DNA from: JAGOCV01 sp049445855
Lineage (GTDB): Bacteria; Pseudomonadota; Gammaproteobacteria; Burkholderiales; Burkholderiaceae_C
NCBI RefSeq assembly: GCF_049445855.1
Contig: NZ_JBMSDV010000001.1
Location: 496,001 to 560,000, forward strand
Reading direction: 5' to 3'
DNA length: 64,000 nucleotides
A program made the position numbers and the translations under genes. How positions within the stretch are numbered: position 1 is the first letter of the stretch; each line of letters starts with the position of its first letter. The notes under the pieces were generated by a model. It was not told where the DNA came from and did not search any database. It saw only the letters and a list, made by a program, of their open reading frames with translations. Of this stretch, positions 30,474 to 39,410 are shown piece by piece.

Positions 30474-31031
30474 TCAGTCCTTCACGCGCGAAGAGAAGGT
30501 CTTGCGGAACTTGTCCACCTTCGGCCCGACGACGAACGCGCAGTAACCCTGGTTGGGGTGGTTGACGAAATAGTCCTGGTGGTAGTCCTCGGCCGGCCAG
30601 TAGTTGGACACGGGCAGCACCTCGGTGACGATGGGTGCGCCGAAGGTCTTGTCCTGGCTCATCTCGCGGATGATGTCGTCGGCCACCTGCTTCTGCGCCG
30701 GCGTGCTGAAGTAGATGCCGCTGCGGTATTGCGTGCCCACATCATTGCCCTGCCTGTTGAGCGAGGTCGGGTCATGCACGACGAAAAAGATCTCGAGGAT
30801 CTCGCGCAGGCTGATCTGCTTGGGGTCGAACTGCAGCTTGACCACTTCGTTGTGGCCGGTGCGGCCGGTGCAGACCTGTTCGTAGGTCGGTTGCGGGCCG
30901 TCGCCGTTGCTGTAGCCGGACTCCACGTCCACCACGCCACGCACGCGGTCGAATACGGCTTCGGTGCACCAGAAGCAGCCGCCGCCCAGCGTGATGGTCT
31001 CAAGCTGCGCGCGGTCGGGGGTGTTGGTCAT
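30474..31031 (-). CDS. msrA: Peptide methionine sulfoxide reductase A
   Basis: 185 residues. The catalytic motif GGGCFWCTEAVFDRVRGV has its nucleophile at C19; YSNGDGPQPTYEQVCTGRTGH and NYWPAEDYHQDYF are conserved substrate-site segments. It reduces S-methionine sulfoxide in proteins. It heads a same-strand run with the His-rich protein and the TonB receptor, although the link is probably only positional. Confidence 0.96.
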   Translation of the reverse strand: MTNTPDRAQLETITLGGGCFWCTEAVFDRVRGVVDVESGYSNGDGPQPTYEQVCTGRTGHNEVVKLQFDPKQISLREILEIFFVVHDPTSLNRQGNDVGTQYRSGIYFSTPAQKQVADDIIREMSQDKTFGAPIVTEVLPVSNYWPAEDYHQDYFVNHPNQGYCAFVVGPKVDKFRKTFSSRVKD

Positions 31032-31083
31032 GAATGCGTCTCCTTGTGCTGGATACACTGACTGTATCTGCGACGACGCGTCC

Positions 31084-31848
31084 ATGCTCCCCGGCGAACT
31101 CAAACCCATCCTGACCACTCTGGTGCTGCCACCGGCCGGACCCATCCTCCTGCTGGCATTCGGCGCTCTGATGGCCATGCTCCGCTGGCGTTCGCTGGCC
31201 TGGTCTGCAGCCATCATCGCGACCGCGAGCCTGTGGCTGCTGAGTTGCCAGGGCTTTGCGGCGCTGATGGCGCGCACGTTGCTGCCGACCGTGCCACCGG
31301 CAACGGTGCAGCAGATCCAGCAGTCGAAGGCGCAGGCCATCGTCATTCTTGGTGGGGGCGTGGAGCCTCGCGCCCCCGAGTACGGCACGGCGCAACCCAG
31401 TGCTCCCACCTTGATCCGCCTGCGCTACGGCGCCCGCCTCGCGCGTGCGACCGGCCTGCCGGTTGCGTTCGCCGGCGGCTTCGGCTGGGGCGCGTCGAGC
31501 GCGCAGACCGTGAGCGAAGCCGAAGTGGCGCAGGCCACGCTGCGCGAATGGGGCGTCGCCGCGCGATGGCTCGACGGCAGTTCGCGCGACACGGCAGAGA
31601 ACGCACAGCAGATGCGTGCGCATCTGCAGAAAGAGGGCGTCACCCGCATCGTGCTGGTCACGCAGGCCTGGCACATGCCGCGCAGCCTGGCCCATTTCGA
31701 GCATGCCGGCTTCACGGTGGTGCCAGCCTCGACCGACTACATCCTCGCCGAGAAGGGCGACCTGCTGTCATGGCTGCCCGGCATCGGTGGCCTGCATGAC
31801 AGCCGCACCGTGCTGCGGGAATGGCTCGCAATGCAGTTGATGCGCTGA
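31084..31848 (+). CDS. YdcF/ElyC-like DUF218 membrane protein
   Basis: 254 residues with two N-terminal membrane helices (GPILLLAFGALMAML and the following SLAWSAAIIATASLWLL) and a DUF218 domain: AIVILGGGVEPRAPEYG, DGSSRDTAENAQQM and VLVTQAWHMPRSLAHFEHAG. ElyC and SanA relatives act in envelope polysaccharide or undecaprenyl metabolism. Divergent from msrA with a 52-bp gap. Confidence 0.88.
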   Translation: MLPGELKPILTTLVLPPAGPILLLAFGALMAMLRWRSLAWSAAIIATASLWLLSCQGFAALMARTLLPTVPPATVQQIQQSKAQAIVILGGGVEPRAPEYGTAQPSAPTLIRLRYGARLARATGLPVAFAGGFGWGASSAQTVSEAEVAQATLREWGVAARWLDGSSRDTAENAQQMRAHLQKEGVTRIVLVTQAWHMPRSLAHFEHAGFTVVPASTDYILAEKGDLLSWLPGIGGLHDSRTVLREWLAMQLMR

Positions 31849-31870
31849 CCCGGCCTGCCGGACGACCGTC

Positions 31871-31914
31871 TTGACGGTCATGAGCCCTGACTGATACATT
31901 ACTAACCAGTCAGT
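31871..31914 (+). promoter_or_regulatory. Promoter and operator of the TetR-RND operon
   Basis: TTGACG (31871-31876), an 18-bp spacer and TACATT (31895-31900) make a usable sigma-70 promoter. Directly after it ACTAACCAGTCAGT (31901-31914) is an imperfect palindrome of the type bound by TetR efflux repressors, positioned to block initiation 10 bp before the tetR start. Confidence 0.6.
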
Positions 31915-31923
31915 CATTAACTC

Positions 31924-32598
31924 ATGTCCATCTCACGATTCATCGAAACCAAGGTGTCCGGCGTCCGCACGCGCAACGAGCGGCGCAAGGACGCCCGGCC
32001 CGGCGAACTGCTGGATGCCGCGCTCGACCTGTTCGTCGAGAAGGGCTTTGCGGCCACCCGCTCGGAAGAAGTGGCGGTACGTGCCGGCGTGTCCAAGGGC
32101 ACGTTGTTCCTCTATTTTCCGAGCAAGGAAGAACTGTTCAAGGCCGTGGTGCGCGAGAACATCTCGGGTCGCTTCACCGAATGGAACTCGGAGTTCGAGA
32201 ACTTCCAGGGCAGCACGGCGGACATGATCCGCTATTGCTTTCGCATCTGGTGGGAGCGCGTAGGCAACACCAAGGCGTCGGGCATCACCAAGCTGATGAT
32301 CAGCGAGGCGCGCAATTTTCCGGAGATCGCGGAGTTCTACCGCAGCGAGGTCATCAACCCCGGGCATGAACTGATCCGGCGCATCCTGCAGCGCGGCATC
32401 GACAGCGGCGAGTTCAGGCCGATGAATGTGAACTACGCCGTGTACAGCGTGCTGGCGCCGCTCATGTTCCTGGTGATGACGAAACACTCGCTGGGGGCAT
32501 GCGTCTCGGCCGACTTCGAGCTCGACCCCGAAACCTACCTGAACGTGCAGGTGGAGAACCTGCTGGGCGGCATCTGCGTGCGGGAGGAGAAGACATGA
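31924..32598 (+). CDS. TetR/AcrR family repressor of RND efflux
   Basis: 224 residues. The HTH is at about 30-75 (LFVEKGFAATRSEEVAVRAG, VSKGTLFLYFPSKEELF), followed by a ligand-binding helical domain ending in YLNVQVENLLGGICV. Its stop overlaps the start of the RND adaptor gene (ATGA), so it is the first gene of the efflux operon it most likely controls. Confidence 0.92.
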   Translation: MSISRFIETKVSGVRTRNERRKDARPGELLDAALDLFVEKGFAATRSEEVAVRAGVSKGTLFLYFPSKEELFKAVVRENISGRFTEWNSEFENFQGSTADMIRYCFRIWWERVGNTKASGITKLMISEARNFPEIAEFYRSEVINPGHELIRRILQRGIDSGEFRPMNVNYAVYSVLAPLMFLVMTKHSLGACVSADFELDPETYLNVQVENLLGGICVREEKT

Positions 32599-33761
32599 AG
32601 TCATCGCTGAAGCGTGGCATCGTCTGGGGCATTGCGCTGCTGGTGCTGGTTGCGCTCGTGCTCGCGGGCATGCGGGCCATCTCGGCGCGCAAGGCAGCGC
32701 AGCAGGCCGCAGCCGTGCCGAAGGCGGAAGCCGTGGTCGAGCTGGCCGCCACCGACGTGGTTCGTGCGCAGACGCGCGAACTTGCCAATGCCCTGCCCGT
32801 CTCGGGCGCGCTCAAGGCAGTGAACAGCGCGGTCATCAAGGCCCGCGTGCCGGGTGAACTCCAGGGCCTGACGGTGCGCGAAGGCGACTTCGTCAAGGCC
32901 GGCCAGATCGTGGCGCGCATCGACGTCACCGAATACCGGTCGCGCGTGCGCCAGGCGCAGGAGCAGGCCGATGCCGCCAAGGCACAAGTGGACATCGCCC
33001 AGCGCCAGCTCGACAACAACAAGGCCCTGGTCGACCAGGGCTTCATCTCGCGCACGGCGCTCGACACCTCGCAGGCCAACCTGAATGCCGCGCTCTCCAG
33101 CCACAAGGCGGCACTGGCCGCTGCGGACGTGGCTCGCAAGTCCATGGACGACACGGTGCTGCGCAGCCCCATCGCCGGTCAGGTATCGCAACGGCTGGCG
33201 CAGCCCGGCGAGCGCGTGGGCGTCGACGTGCGCGTCCTGGAGGTCGTCGACCTCTCACGCCTGGAACTCGAAGCCGCCCTGCCCAGCGCCGACTCGGTGA
33301 GCGTGCGCCCGGGTCAGACAGCGACGCTGCGCATCGAAGGCCTGGCCGACCCGGTGACGGCGCGCGTGGTGCGCATCAACCCGGTGGCGCAGGCGGGCAG
33401 CCGCAGCGTGCTGGTGTACCTGGGGCTGGACAGCACTGCGGGCCTGCGCCAGGGACTTTTCGCGCAGGGTGCGCTCGACACGGGCAAGCAGGCCGTGCTG
33501 GCGGTGCCCGTCGCGTCGGTGCGCAACGACAAGCCGCAACCCTACGTCCAGGTCGTCGAGAACGGTCGCGTGGTGCACAAGCCCGTGGCGCTGGGCGCGC
33601 GCGGCGCAGCGGGCGGTGAGGCCATGGTCGCGGTGACCGGCCTGCAGGAAAACACCGAAGTGCTGGCCGGCGGCGTGGGTACGCTGCGTGAAGGCACGGC
33701 GGTGAAGTTCACCGCACCGGGTGCAGCCCCGGCGGCACCGGCCGTCGCCGCCAGACCCTGA
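32595..33761 (+). CDS. RND efflux periplasmic adaptor
   Basis: 388 residues. N-terminal membrane anchor (IVWGIALLVLVALVLAGM), lipoyl halves (VIKARVPGELQGLTVREGDFV and VLRSPIAGQVSQRLAQPGERV), an alpha-helical hairpin at about 115-180, and beta-barrel/MP domains. It bridges the inner-membrane pump and an outer-membrane TolC channel. A GGAGGAG ribosome site lies in the end of tetR. Confidence 0.94.
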   Translation: MKSSLKRGIVWGIALLVLVALVLAGMRAISARKAAQQAAAVPKAEAVVELAATDVVRAQTRELANALPVSGALKAVNSAVIKARVPGELQGLTVREGDFVKAGQIVARIDVTEYRSRVRQAQEQADAAKAQVDIAQRQLDNNKALVDQGFISRTALDTSQANLNAALSSHKAALAAADVARKSMDDTVLRSPIAGQVSQRLAQPGERVGVDVRVLEVVDLSRLELEAALPSADSVSVRPGQTATLRIEGLADPVTARVVRINPVAQAGSRSVLVYLGLDSTAGLRQGLFAQGALDTGKQAVLAVPVASVRNDKPQPYVQVVENGRVVHKPVALGARGAAGGEAMVAVTGLQENTEVLAGGVGTLREGTAVKFTAPGAAPAAPAVAARP

Positions 33762-33779
33762 CACAGGCCGCTCCGCACC

Positions 33780-36700
33780 ATGTGGTTCACCAAGGTCAGC
33801 CTGCGCAACCCCGTGTTCGCCACGATGGTGATGCTCGCCTTCGTGGTGCTGGGGCTCTTCTCTTACAAACGGCTGCAGGTCGACCAGTTCCCCAACATCG
33901 ACTTCCCCGTGGTGGTGGTCACCACCACCTACCCCGGCGCCTCCCCCGAGATCGTGGAAAGCGAGGTCACGAAGAAGGTGGAGGAAGGCGTCAACTCCAT
34001 CGCCGGCATCAATGCCCTCACCTCGCGCAGCTACGAAGGCACCTCCGTCGTCATCATCGAATTCCAGCTGCACATCGACGGCCGCAAGGCGGCGGAAGAC
34101 GTGCGCGAGAAGGTCGCTCAGATCCGCCCCAATTTCCGGGACGAGGTGGACGAACCACGCGTGCTGCGCTTCGACCCTGCAAGCCGTGCGATCTGGTCGG
34201 TGGCCGTGCTGCCCGAAGCCACGAGCGGTCGGGCGCAGCTCAGCCCGGTCGAGCTGACGAACTGGGCCGATCAGGTGCTCAAGAAGCGGCTGGAGAACGT
34301 CCGCGGCGTCGGCGCGGTCAACCTCGTGGGCGGCACCAAGCGCGAGATCAACCTCTACCTGAATCCGCAGGCGATGGAAGCGCTGTCGATCACCGCCGAC
34401 CAGGTGGTGGCCGCCGTGCGCAACGAAAACCAGGAACTGCCGGTCGGTGCGATCCGCTCGCTGTCGCAGGAGCGCGTGGTGCAGATCGACGCGCGCATGC
34501 AGCGGCCGGAAGACTTCGGCGAAATCATCGTCGCGCGCCGCAATGGCGTGGCCGTGAAGCTCAAGCAGGTTGCGACGGTGAATGACGGCGCGCAGGAACT
34601 GGAAAGCGTCGCGCTCTACAACGGCTCGCGCACGCTGCTGCTGTCGGTACAGAAGTCGCAGGACGAAAACACCATCGGCGTGGTCGACGGCCTGCGCAAG
34701 GCGCTGGACGAGATGAAGGCCGAGCTTCCGCCGGGCGTGCGCCTCGAGCCGATTGCCGACGCAGCGCGGCCCATCCGCGTGGCCGTGGACAACGTGCGGC
34801 AGACGCTGATCGAAGGCGCGTTGCTCACCGTGCTCATCGTGTTCCTGTTCCTCAACTCGTGGCGCTCCACGGTGATCACGGGCCTCACGCTGCCCATCGC
34901 GCTGATCGGCACGTTCTGGTTCATGGACATGTTCGGTTTCACCATCAACATGATCACGTTGATGGCGCTGTCCCTGTGCGTGGGCCTGCTGATCGACGAT
35001 GCCATCGTCGTGCGCGAGAACATCGTGCGGCACGTGCAGATGGGCAAGGACTCCTTCACCGCCGCCATGGACGGCACGCAGGAAATCGGTCTCGCGGTGC
35101 TCGCGACCACGCTGTCCATCGTCGCCGTGTTCCTGCCGATCGGCTTCATGGAAGGCATCATCGGCAAGTTCTTCCACGAGTTCGGCATCACCATCGTCGC
35201 GGCGGTGCTGATCTCGATGTTCGTGAGCTTCACGCTCGACCCGATGCTCTCGTCCGTCTGGCACGACCCGAGCATCCATGCGCATGGCGGCGGCGATGCT
35301 GCCGCGCCGAAGACCTTCTACGACCGGACCATCGGCCGCGTGACCGGCTGGTTCGACCGGGCTACCGAAAGCCTCGCCGAGGGTTACCAGTCGATCCTGC
35401 GCTGGTCGCTGGTGCACAAGATCAAGACGCTGCTGATCGCGTTCGCCATCTTCGTCGTCAGCATCGTCATGGTGCCGCTGCTGGGCACGGAGTTCGTGCC
35501 GCAGGCGGACTTCTCCGAAACCACAGTCAATTTCTACACGCCGGTCGGCTCTTCGCTCGAAGCGACGGAAGCCAAGGCAAAGCAGGTCGAGTCGATCATC
35601 CGCGAGTTCCCCGAAGTGCGCTACACGCTCTCGACGCTGAACACCGGCATGGCATCGGGCAAGAACTACGCGAGCATCTACGTGCGCCTGACCGACCGCA
35701 AGCAGCGAACGCGCAATGTGGTCCAGATGTCGAGCCTCCTGCGCGAGCGCCTCGCGCAGGTGCCCGGCATCACCGTCACGCACGTCGGCCTGCTGGACGC
35801 GGTGGGTGGCAACAAGCAGATCGAGTTTTCCATCCAGGGCCCGGACCTCAAGGAACTGGAGCGACTGTCGGTGCTGGCTGCCGCCAAGCTGCGTACCATC
35901 CCGGGCCTCGTCGACCTGGATTCGAGCATGAAGCCCGACAAGCCGACCATCCGCGTCAACGTGCGACGTGAGGCGGCATCGGACCTCGGCCTGGGCGTCG
36001 CCCCCATCGGCGGCCAGCTGCGCACGCTGGTGGCTGGCACCACGGTGGGCAACTGGCGCGCCAGCGACGACCAGACCTACGACGTGAACGTGCGCCTCGC
36101 GCCCGGCGCGCGCACCGCACCGCAGGACCTCGAGCGCCTGCCCTTCGCGCTCAACGCCACCGACGGCACGTCGCGCATCGTGCGCCTGTCGCAGGTGGCC
36201 AGCGTCGAAGAATCCACCGGCCCCAACCAGATCAACCGCCGCGCGCTGACGCGCGAGGTCTCGCTCAACGCGAACACCAGTGGCCGCGGCACCGGCGAAG
36301 TGTCGGCCGATATCCGCGCCGCGCTCGACGCCATGGGCTTGCCTCCAGGCTACCGCTACAGCTTCAGCGGCTCCACCAAGAACATGCAGGAATCGTTCGG
36401 CTACGCCATCTCGGCGCTGGTCATGGCGATCATCTTCATCTACATGATCCTGGCCAGCCAGTTCAAGAGCTTCCTGCAACCGCTGGCCCTCATGACTTCG
36501 CTGCCGCTTACGCTCATCGGCGTCGTTCTGGCGCTGATGTTCTTCGGCTCCACGCTCTCGATGTTCTCGATCATCGGCGTGGTGATGCTGATGGGCCTGG
36601 TGACCAAGAACGCCATCCTGCTGGTGGACTTCGCCATCCGTGCGCGCGAAGAGGGCATGGAGCGCAGCCAGGCGCTGCTGATGGCGGCGCGCGTGCGGCT

Positions 36701-36938
36701 GCGCCCCATCCTGATGACCACGCTGGCCATGGTCTTCGGCATGGTGCCGCTGGCTTTTGCCCTGTCGGAAGGCTCCGAGCAGCGCGCGCCGATGGGCCAG
36801 GCGGTCATCGGCGGCGTGATCACGTCGTCCCTGCTCACGCTGGTGGTCGTTCCCGTGGTCTATTGCTACATGGACGATCTGGCACGGTGGTTGCGGAGGA
36901 AACCGGACGCGGCGCCTAAAATCGAGGGTTTGTCCTGA
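33780..36938 (+). CDS. RND efflux pump permease (HAE1 type)
   Basis: 1052 residues with the AcrB-type layout: 12 membrane helices and two large periplasmic loops. TM4 carries the proton-relay Asp pair in LCVGLLIDDAIVVREN; GFMEGIIGKFFHEFG and TKNAILLVDFAIRAREEGM are other family marks. It exports drugs or toxic organics by proton exchange. The substrate range cannot be told; the cotranscribed TetR suggests inducible use. A TolC homologue is encoded 1.1 kb downstream and could be its outer-membrane partner. Confidence 0.95.
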   Translation: MWFTKVSLRNPVFATMVMLAFVVLGLFSYKRLQVDQFPNIDFPVVVVTTTYPGASPEIVESEVTKKVEEGVNSIAGINALTSRSYEGTSVVIIEFQLHIDGRKAAEDVREKVAQIRPNFRDEVDEPRVLRFDPASRAIWSVAVLPEATSGRAQLSPVELTNWADQVLKKRLENVRGVGAVNLVGGTKREINLYLNPQAMEALSITADQVVAAVRNENQELPVGAIRSLSQERVVQIDARMQRPEDFGEIIVARRNGVAVKLKQVATVNDGAQELESVALYNGSRTLLLSVQKSQDENTIGVVDGLRKALDEMKAELPPGVRLEPIADAARPIRVAVDNVRQTLIEGALLTVLIVFLFLNSWRSTVITGLTLPIALIGTFWFMDMFGFTINMITLMALSLCVGLLIDDAIVVRENIVRHVQMGKDSFTAAMDGTQEIGLAVLATTLSIVAVFLPIGFMEGIIGKFFHEFGITIVAAVLISMFVSFTLDPMLSSVWHDPSIHAHGGGDAAAPKTFYDRTIGRVTGWFDRATESLAEGYQSILRWSLVHKIKTLLIAFAIFVVSIVMVPLLGTEFVPQADFSETTVNFYTPVGSSLEATEAKAKQVESIIREFPEVRYTLSTLNTGMASGKNYASIYVRLTDRKQRTRNVVQMSSLLRERLAQVPGITVTHVGLLDAVGGNKQIEFSIQGPDLKELERLSVLAAAKLRTIPGLVDLDSSMKPDKPTIRVNVRREAASDLGLGVAPIGGQLRTLVAGTTVGNWRASDDQTYDVNVRLAPGARTAPQDLERLPFALNATDGTSRIVRLSQVASVEESTGPNQINRRALTREVSLNANTSGRGTGEVSADIRAALDAMGLPPGYRYSFSGSTKNMQESFGYAISALVMAIIFIYMILASQFKSFLQPLALMTSLPLTLIGVVLALMFFGSTLSMFSIIGVVMLMGLVTKNAILLVDFAIRAREEGMERSQALLMAARVRLRPILMTTLAMVFGMVPLAFALSEGSEQRAPMGQAVIGGVITSSLLTLVVVPVVYCYMDDLARWLRRKPDAAPKIEGLS

Positions 36939-36970
36939 TCACCCCCCACTTTTCTCAAGCGAGACGCCCC

Positions 36971-37654
36971 ATGAACATGAGCACCGACCACGCCCGCTTC
37001 AACATGATCGAGCAGCAGATCCGGCCCTGGAACGTCCTGGACCCGGAAATCCTGGAACTGCTGTCCGTCGTGCGCCGCGAGGACTTCGTGCCGCTGGCGC
37101 ACAAGGCCCTGGCCTTCACCGACATGGAGCTGCCGCTGCAAGGCAGTTCCGAAGAAGCACAGGGCAAGGGCGAAGTCATGCTCGCCCCCCGCGTGGAAGC
37201 CCGGATGCTGCACGATCTGAAGGTGCAGAAGCACGAGAAGGTGCTCGAGATCGGCGCGGGCTCCGGTTACATGGCCGCACTTCTGGCGCACCGCGCGCAA
37301 CGCGTCATCTCGCTGGAAATCGACGCAGGGCTGGTCGCCATGGCGCGCGGCAACCTGCAGAAAGCCGGCATCCTGAACGTGGAAGTCCGCCAGGCCGATG
37401 GCTCGAAGGACGTTGCCGTGGACGGCCCGTACGACGTGATCGTGCTCAGCGGCTCGGTGGCCGAAGTGCCGCAATCGCTGCTGGCGCAACTCAAGGTCGG
37501 CGGCCGGCTGGCGGCCATCGTGGGCGAGGAACCCATGATGCGCGCCCACTTCATCACCCGCACCGGTGAGGCCAGCCACCAGACCGTGCAGCCCTGGGAC
37601 ACCGTGGCCCCGCGCCTGCAGCACTTCCCAGAACCGTCGCGCTTCAGCTTCTGA
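36971..37654 (+). CDS. Protein-L-isoaspartate O-methyltransferase family
   Basis: 227 residues. The SAM-binding motif I is VLEIGAGSGYMAALLA (91-106), with post-motif VISLEID and PYDVIVLSGSVAEVP. It opens with NMIEQQIRPWNVLDPEIL, the variant common in betaproteobacteria next to rhodanese and TolC. The usual PCMT active-site T/S is replaced in the segment MLAPRVEARML, so methylation of isoaspartate is not certain. Confidence 0.85.
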   Translation: MNMSTDHARFNMIEQQIRPWNVLDPEILELLSVVRREDFVPLAHKALAFTDMELPLQGSSEEAQGKGEVMLAPRVEARMLHDLKVQKHEKVLEIGAGSGYMAALLAHRAQRVISLEIDAGLVAMARGNLQKAGILNVEVRQADGSKDVAVDGPYDVIVLSGSVAEVPQSLLAQLKVGGRLAAIVGEEPMMRAHFITRTGEASHQTVQPWDTVAPRLQHFPEPSRFSF

Positions 37655-37676
37655 ACATCACAGGTCATCCGAATCC

Positions 37677-38015
37677 ATGATTGCGCAAGTCAGCCCCCTC
37701 GCCCTCGCCGAATGGTTCCAGTCCACGGGCACCGCGTCGCCCCAGGTGCTGGACGTGCGTGAACCCTGGGAGCTGCAGACCGCAAGCGTCAAGCCCGAAG
37801 GCTTCGAGCTGGTCACCATTCCCATGGGCGAAGTGCCCGCGCGACTGGAGCAGCTCGACCCGCAACGCCCCGTCGCCTGCCTGTGCCATCACGGCGCACG
37901 CAGCCAGCGCGTTGCGGCCTTCCTCGCACACAACGGCTTCAGCCACGTGGCCAACGTGGCCGGCGGCATTGACGCGTGGTCGCTCGAACGCGACCCATCG
38001 GTGGCGCGGTACTGA
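37677..38015 (+). CDS. Single-domain rhodanese
   Basis: 112 residues. LDVREPWELQTA at 25-36 and the active loop CHHGARS with nucleophile C70 are complete. It probably transfers sulfane sulfur; partners unknown. It lies between the methyltransferase (22-bp gap) and tolC (19-bp gap) in one apparent operon. Confidence 0.92.
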   Translation: MIAQVSPLALAEWFQSTGTASPQVLDVREPWELQTASVKPEGFELVTIPMGEVPARLEQLDPQRPVACLCHHGARSQRVAAFLAHNGFSHVANVAGGIDAWSLERDPSVARY

Positions 38016-38034
38016 TTTCTTTCCAAGGATGACC

Positions 38035-39393
38035 ATGAACCTGTTCCGGCAATCCCCCCATCGCGAAAAACTTCACGCGGCCGTATGCGCGGTGCTGGGT
38101 CTCGGACTGGGCACCGTGGCGATGCCGTCCGCGCAGGCGCAGAGCCTGACCGCGCTGTACGACGCTGCACGCGCCTACGACGCCACCTACCAGTCGGCCC
38201 GTTCGCAATATGACGCCAACCTCGCGCGCGCCGAGCAGGCACGCGCGGGCATCCTGCCCACGGCAGGGCTGTCGGCCGGCTATTCGCGGTCCGACTTCGA
38301 GAACACCAATCCGGTCGTCAACCGCAACTACCCGACCACCACGGGGACCGTGAGCGCATCTCAGCCCATCTACCGCCCTGCCAACTGGGCGACCTACGAA
38401 CAGGGCAAGCGGCAGGTCGATCTGGCGCAGGCCCAACTCGACGCGGCCGAGCAGGACCTGATCGTGCGCGTGAGCCAAGCCTACTTCGACGTGCTGGCCT
38501 CGCAGGACAGCCTGGCCTTCGTGCGCGCGCAGAAGACCGCCGTCGCCGAGCAACTCGCCGCCGCCAAGCGCAACTTCGAAGTGGGCACCTCCACCGTCAC
38601 CGATTCGCGTGAAGCGCAGGCCCGCTACGACCTCGTGATCGCGCAGGAGATCGCCGCCGAGAACGACCTGCGCGTGAAGAAGCTCGCGCTCGACCAGCTC
38701 GTGGGCAAGGCCAACACCGACCCGACACCGCTGGTCACGCCCTCCACACTGCCCTCGCCCGCGCCGAATGACGTCAACAGCTGGGTGCAGCAGTCGCAGG
38801 ACAACCACCCGGGCGTGCGCCAGAACCTGGTGGCGGTCGACATCGCGCGGCTCGAAACCGAGAAGGCCAAGGCCGGCCACAAACCCACGCTCGACGCCGT
38901 GGCGAGCTATTCCGTCACGCGCAGCCCCGAAGGCTCGGCCACGTCGGCGCTCAACACACGGTCCAATGTCGGCACCATCGGTGTGCAGTTCAACCTGCCG
39001 CTCTTCGCCGGCTTCGCCACGCAGAACCGCATCCGCGAAACACTGTCGCTGGAAGACAAGGCGCAGTCCGACCTGGAAGCAACGCGCCGCAGTGTGGCGC
39101 AGGGCACGCGCACGGCGTACTTCGGCGTGATCTCGGGCCTGGGACAGGTGAAGGCGCTCGAAGCCGCCGAGGCATCGAGCCAGAGCGCGCTGGATGCCAA
39201 CAAGCTGGGTTATCAAGTGGGCGTGCGCATCAACATCGACGTGCTGAATTCGCAAAGCCAGTTGTTCCAGACCAAGCGCGATCTGGCGCAGGCCCGCTAC
39301 AACGTGCTGCTGGGCAACCTGCGGCTGCGTCAGGCCGCCGGTACGCTCAAGCCCGAAGACCTGCAGATCGTCAACGCGCTGCTGGCGCGCTGA
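38035..39393 (+). CDS. tolC: TolC family outer-membrane channel
   Basis: 452 residues. Signal peptide ends near PSAQAQS; the mature protein opens LTALYDAARAYDATYQSARSQ as TolC does and carries two repeats of coiled-coil and beta-strand segments (for example QPIYRPANWATYEQGKRQVD and FNLPLFAGFATQNRIRE). It forms the trimeric exit duct for RND pumps and type I secretion. AAGG sits 6 bases before this ATG, which is favoured over ATG 38029. Confidence 0.94.
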   Translation: MNLFRQSPHREKLHAAVCAVLGLGLGTVAMPSAQAQSLTALYDAARAYDATYQSARSQYDANLARAEQARAGILPTAGLSAGYSRSDFENTNPVVNRNYPTTTGTVSASQPIYRPANWATYEQGKRQVDLAQAQLDAAEQDLIVRVSQAYFDVLASQDSLAFVRAQKTAVAEQLAAAKRNFEVGTSTVTDSREAQARYDLVIAQEIAAENDLRVKKLALDQLVGKANTDPTPLVTPSTLPSPAPNDVNSWVQQSQDNHPGVRQNLVAVDIARLETEKAKAGHKPTLDAVASYSVTRSPEGSATSALNTRSNVGTIGVQFNLPLFAGFATQNRIRETLSLEDKAQSDLEATRRSVAQGTRTAYFGVISGLGQVKALEAAEASSQSALDANKLGYQVGVRINIDVLNSQSQLFQTKRDLAQARYNVLLGNLRLRQAAGTLKPEDLQIVNALLAR

Positions 39394-39410
39394 GCCGATC
39401 CCACGGCTGG

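Noticed and set aside
33255..36479. 1074-residue open frame on the minus strand
   Set aside because: Lies opposite the RND permease; composition is Arg/His/Asp-rich antisense of GC-rich codons and shows no family motif.
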